A stretch of 5,798 bases of DNA from an uncultured Rothia sp. (GTDB lineage Bacteria > Actinomycetota > Actinomycetes > Actinomycetales > Micrococcaceae). Location: contig CALGXU010000082.1 of NCBI GenBank assembly GCA_937935205.1, forward strand, positions 1-5,798, in the 5' to 3' direction. Within the stretch, counting starts at the first letter, position 1, and every line of letters starts with the position of its first letter. The notes beneath the pieces were generated by a model. The model searched no databases, was not told the origin of the DNA, and worked only from the letters and a program-made list of their open reading frames with translations. Positions 4,908 to 5,798 of this stretch are shown piece after piece. Made by a program: the position numbers and the translations under genes.

Positions 4908-5783
4908 TTACTTTACGACGTGCTCGGCAAGGTTCTTAACACCCTGCCACTTCTTCGCCAGAGCCGCCTTCGGCAGCAGAGTCAGCGCGTGAGCACGCGA
5001 AGAGAAACGAATACGAGCCACACGAGCAGCCTTCGTCCAACCCAAGGCAGTCATCTCTTCAACCATGGTGTTGTAGTAGCGGCGTTCCTCCTCAAAACGG
5101 GTACCCTCCAAGGCACGCCAGGACGAGTCAGAACCACCGTGACGGCGGTACATGAACGCAACCTGCGGATCGTAGTACAGGGAGCCGCCGCGCATCGTAA
5201 TATCAAGAATCAGCGCCATATCCTGGATAACGTTCAGGCCCTCACGGAAGCCGGTGCCCACGATAGCGTCCTTACGCCAGCCCAGGGACGGGAAGTAGAA
5301 CCACGCGCCGCGCAGCAGGGAGGTAGCCAGCTCCTCACCCTTCAGCACAGCCTCGCCCTTGGGGCGGTAGAACGCCTTAGTCTGCTCCACCAGGGTGTTC
5401 GACAGACCGTTGTTCTCATCAATCACAACCACGCCGGGCTGGAAGATGGACGCCTCGGGGTGCTTAGCTGCCGCATCCACAAGCCACTGCACATAGTTGG
5501 GGAGCATGACGTCGTCAGCACCCATGACGGTGACCAGCTCGTTCTCCACGAAGGTCAAGCACTTGCGGTAGTTCGCGTTCGCACCCAGGTTGGTTTCATT
5601 ACGCATGTAGGTGATGCGCTCGTCCTTCAGCGACTCGAACCAGCCGGGAATCGAGTCGTCCGGGTAGCCGTCATCGACAACAATCAGGCGCCAGTCCGGG
5701 TTGGTCTGACCGACCACGGACAGCACAGCCTGCTTCATCATGGCGACGTCGCCGTAGTAGGGGAACAGAATATCAACGGTCAT
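4908..5783 (-). CDS. Family 2 glycosyltransferase (GT-A fold)
   Basis: This 291-residue protein should transfer a sugar from a nucleotide-activated donor to a growing glycan at the cytoplasmic face. It starts with the typical strand DILFPYYGD (4-12), followed by the helix and VGQTNPDWRLIVVDDG (24-39), where D37 and D38 contact the nucleotide. NLGANANYRKCL (65-76) follows. The metal-binding DxD equivalent is GADDVMLP (88-95). The acceptor region holds QD at 187-188, in the place of the family's ED general-base motif, and MYRRHGGSDS at 211-220. There is no transmembrane segment, and the basic C-terminal tail may hold it at the membrane. Donor and acceptor cannot be told from sequence. The ATG at 5783 has GGAG at 5796-5793 with a nine-base spacer, so the gene is complete, and the upstream operon continues beyond the window. 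The flippase-like gene follows, consistent with a cell-wall or exopolysaccharide locus. Confidence 0.9.
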   Translation of the reverse strand: MTVDILFPYYGDVAMMKQAVLSVVGQTNPDWRLIVVDDGYPDDSIPGWFESLKDERITYMRNETNLGANANYRKCLTFVENELVTVMGADDVMLPNYVQWLVDAAAKHPEASIFQPGVVVIDENNGLSNTLVEQTKAFYRPKGEAVLKGEELATSLLRGAWFYFPSLGWRKDAIVGTGFREGLNVIQDMALILDITMRGGSLYYDPQVAFMYRRHGGSDSSWRALEGTRFEEERRYYNTMVEEMTALGWTKAARVARIRFSSRAHALTLLPKAALAKKWQGVKNLAEHVVK

Positions 5784-5798
5784 GAGGTATTACTCCAA

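Overview
The window looks like chromosomal DNA of a high-GC Gram-positive actinobacterium. The codons are GC-rich, one gene encodes the large actinobacterial-type NAD-dependent glutamate dehydrogenase, a second resembles the Corynebacterium quinate/shikimate dehydrogenase, and one promoter looks leaderless. A Micrococcaceae member such as Rothia is my best guess from general resemblance, but no rRNA or other marker is present to prove it.

Five protein-coding genes fill the window, and two of the intergenic regions carry clear intrinsic terminators. From left to right: (1) the first 254 codons of an NAD-glutamate dehydrogenase on the minus strand, cut by the left edge; (2) a 240-bp divergent intergenic region with an 11-bp-spaced direct repeat, two inverted repeats and a candidate leaderless promoter; (3) an AroE/QsuD-like shikimate/quinate dehydrogenase on the plus strand; (4) a short convergent gap with a 14-bp tandem repeat and a perfect 21-bp-stem terminator; (5) a 12-helix MHS-type major facilitator transporter related to ShiA, on the minus strand, with a 12-bp palindrome beside its candidate promoter; (6) a hairpin-plus-T-tract terminator; (7) a Wzx-like multi-spanning membrane protein and (8) a family 2 glycosyltransferase, both on the minus strand and closely spaced as an operon that continues beyond the right edge.

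Three functional units can be inferred. Glutamate dehydrogenase links nitrogen and carbon metabolism. The convergent dehydrogenase and transporter look like an uptake-and-oxidation pair for quinate or shikimate. The glycosyltransferase and flippase-like protein look like the end of a cell-surface polysaccharide or glycoconjugate locus. I see no CRISPR, insertion sequence, tRNA or phage gene, and no clear sign of an entirely new system. The most interesting signals are regulatory sites and cofactor/substrate-site residues in the dehydrogenase.
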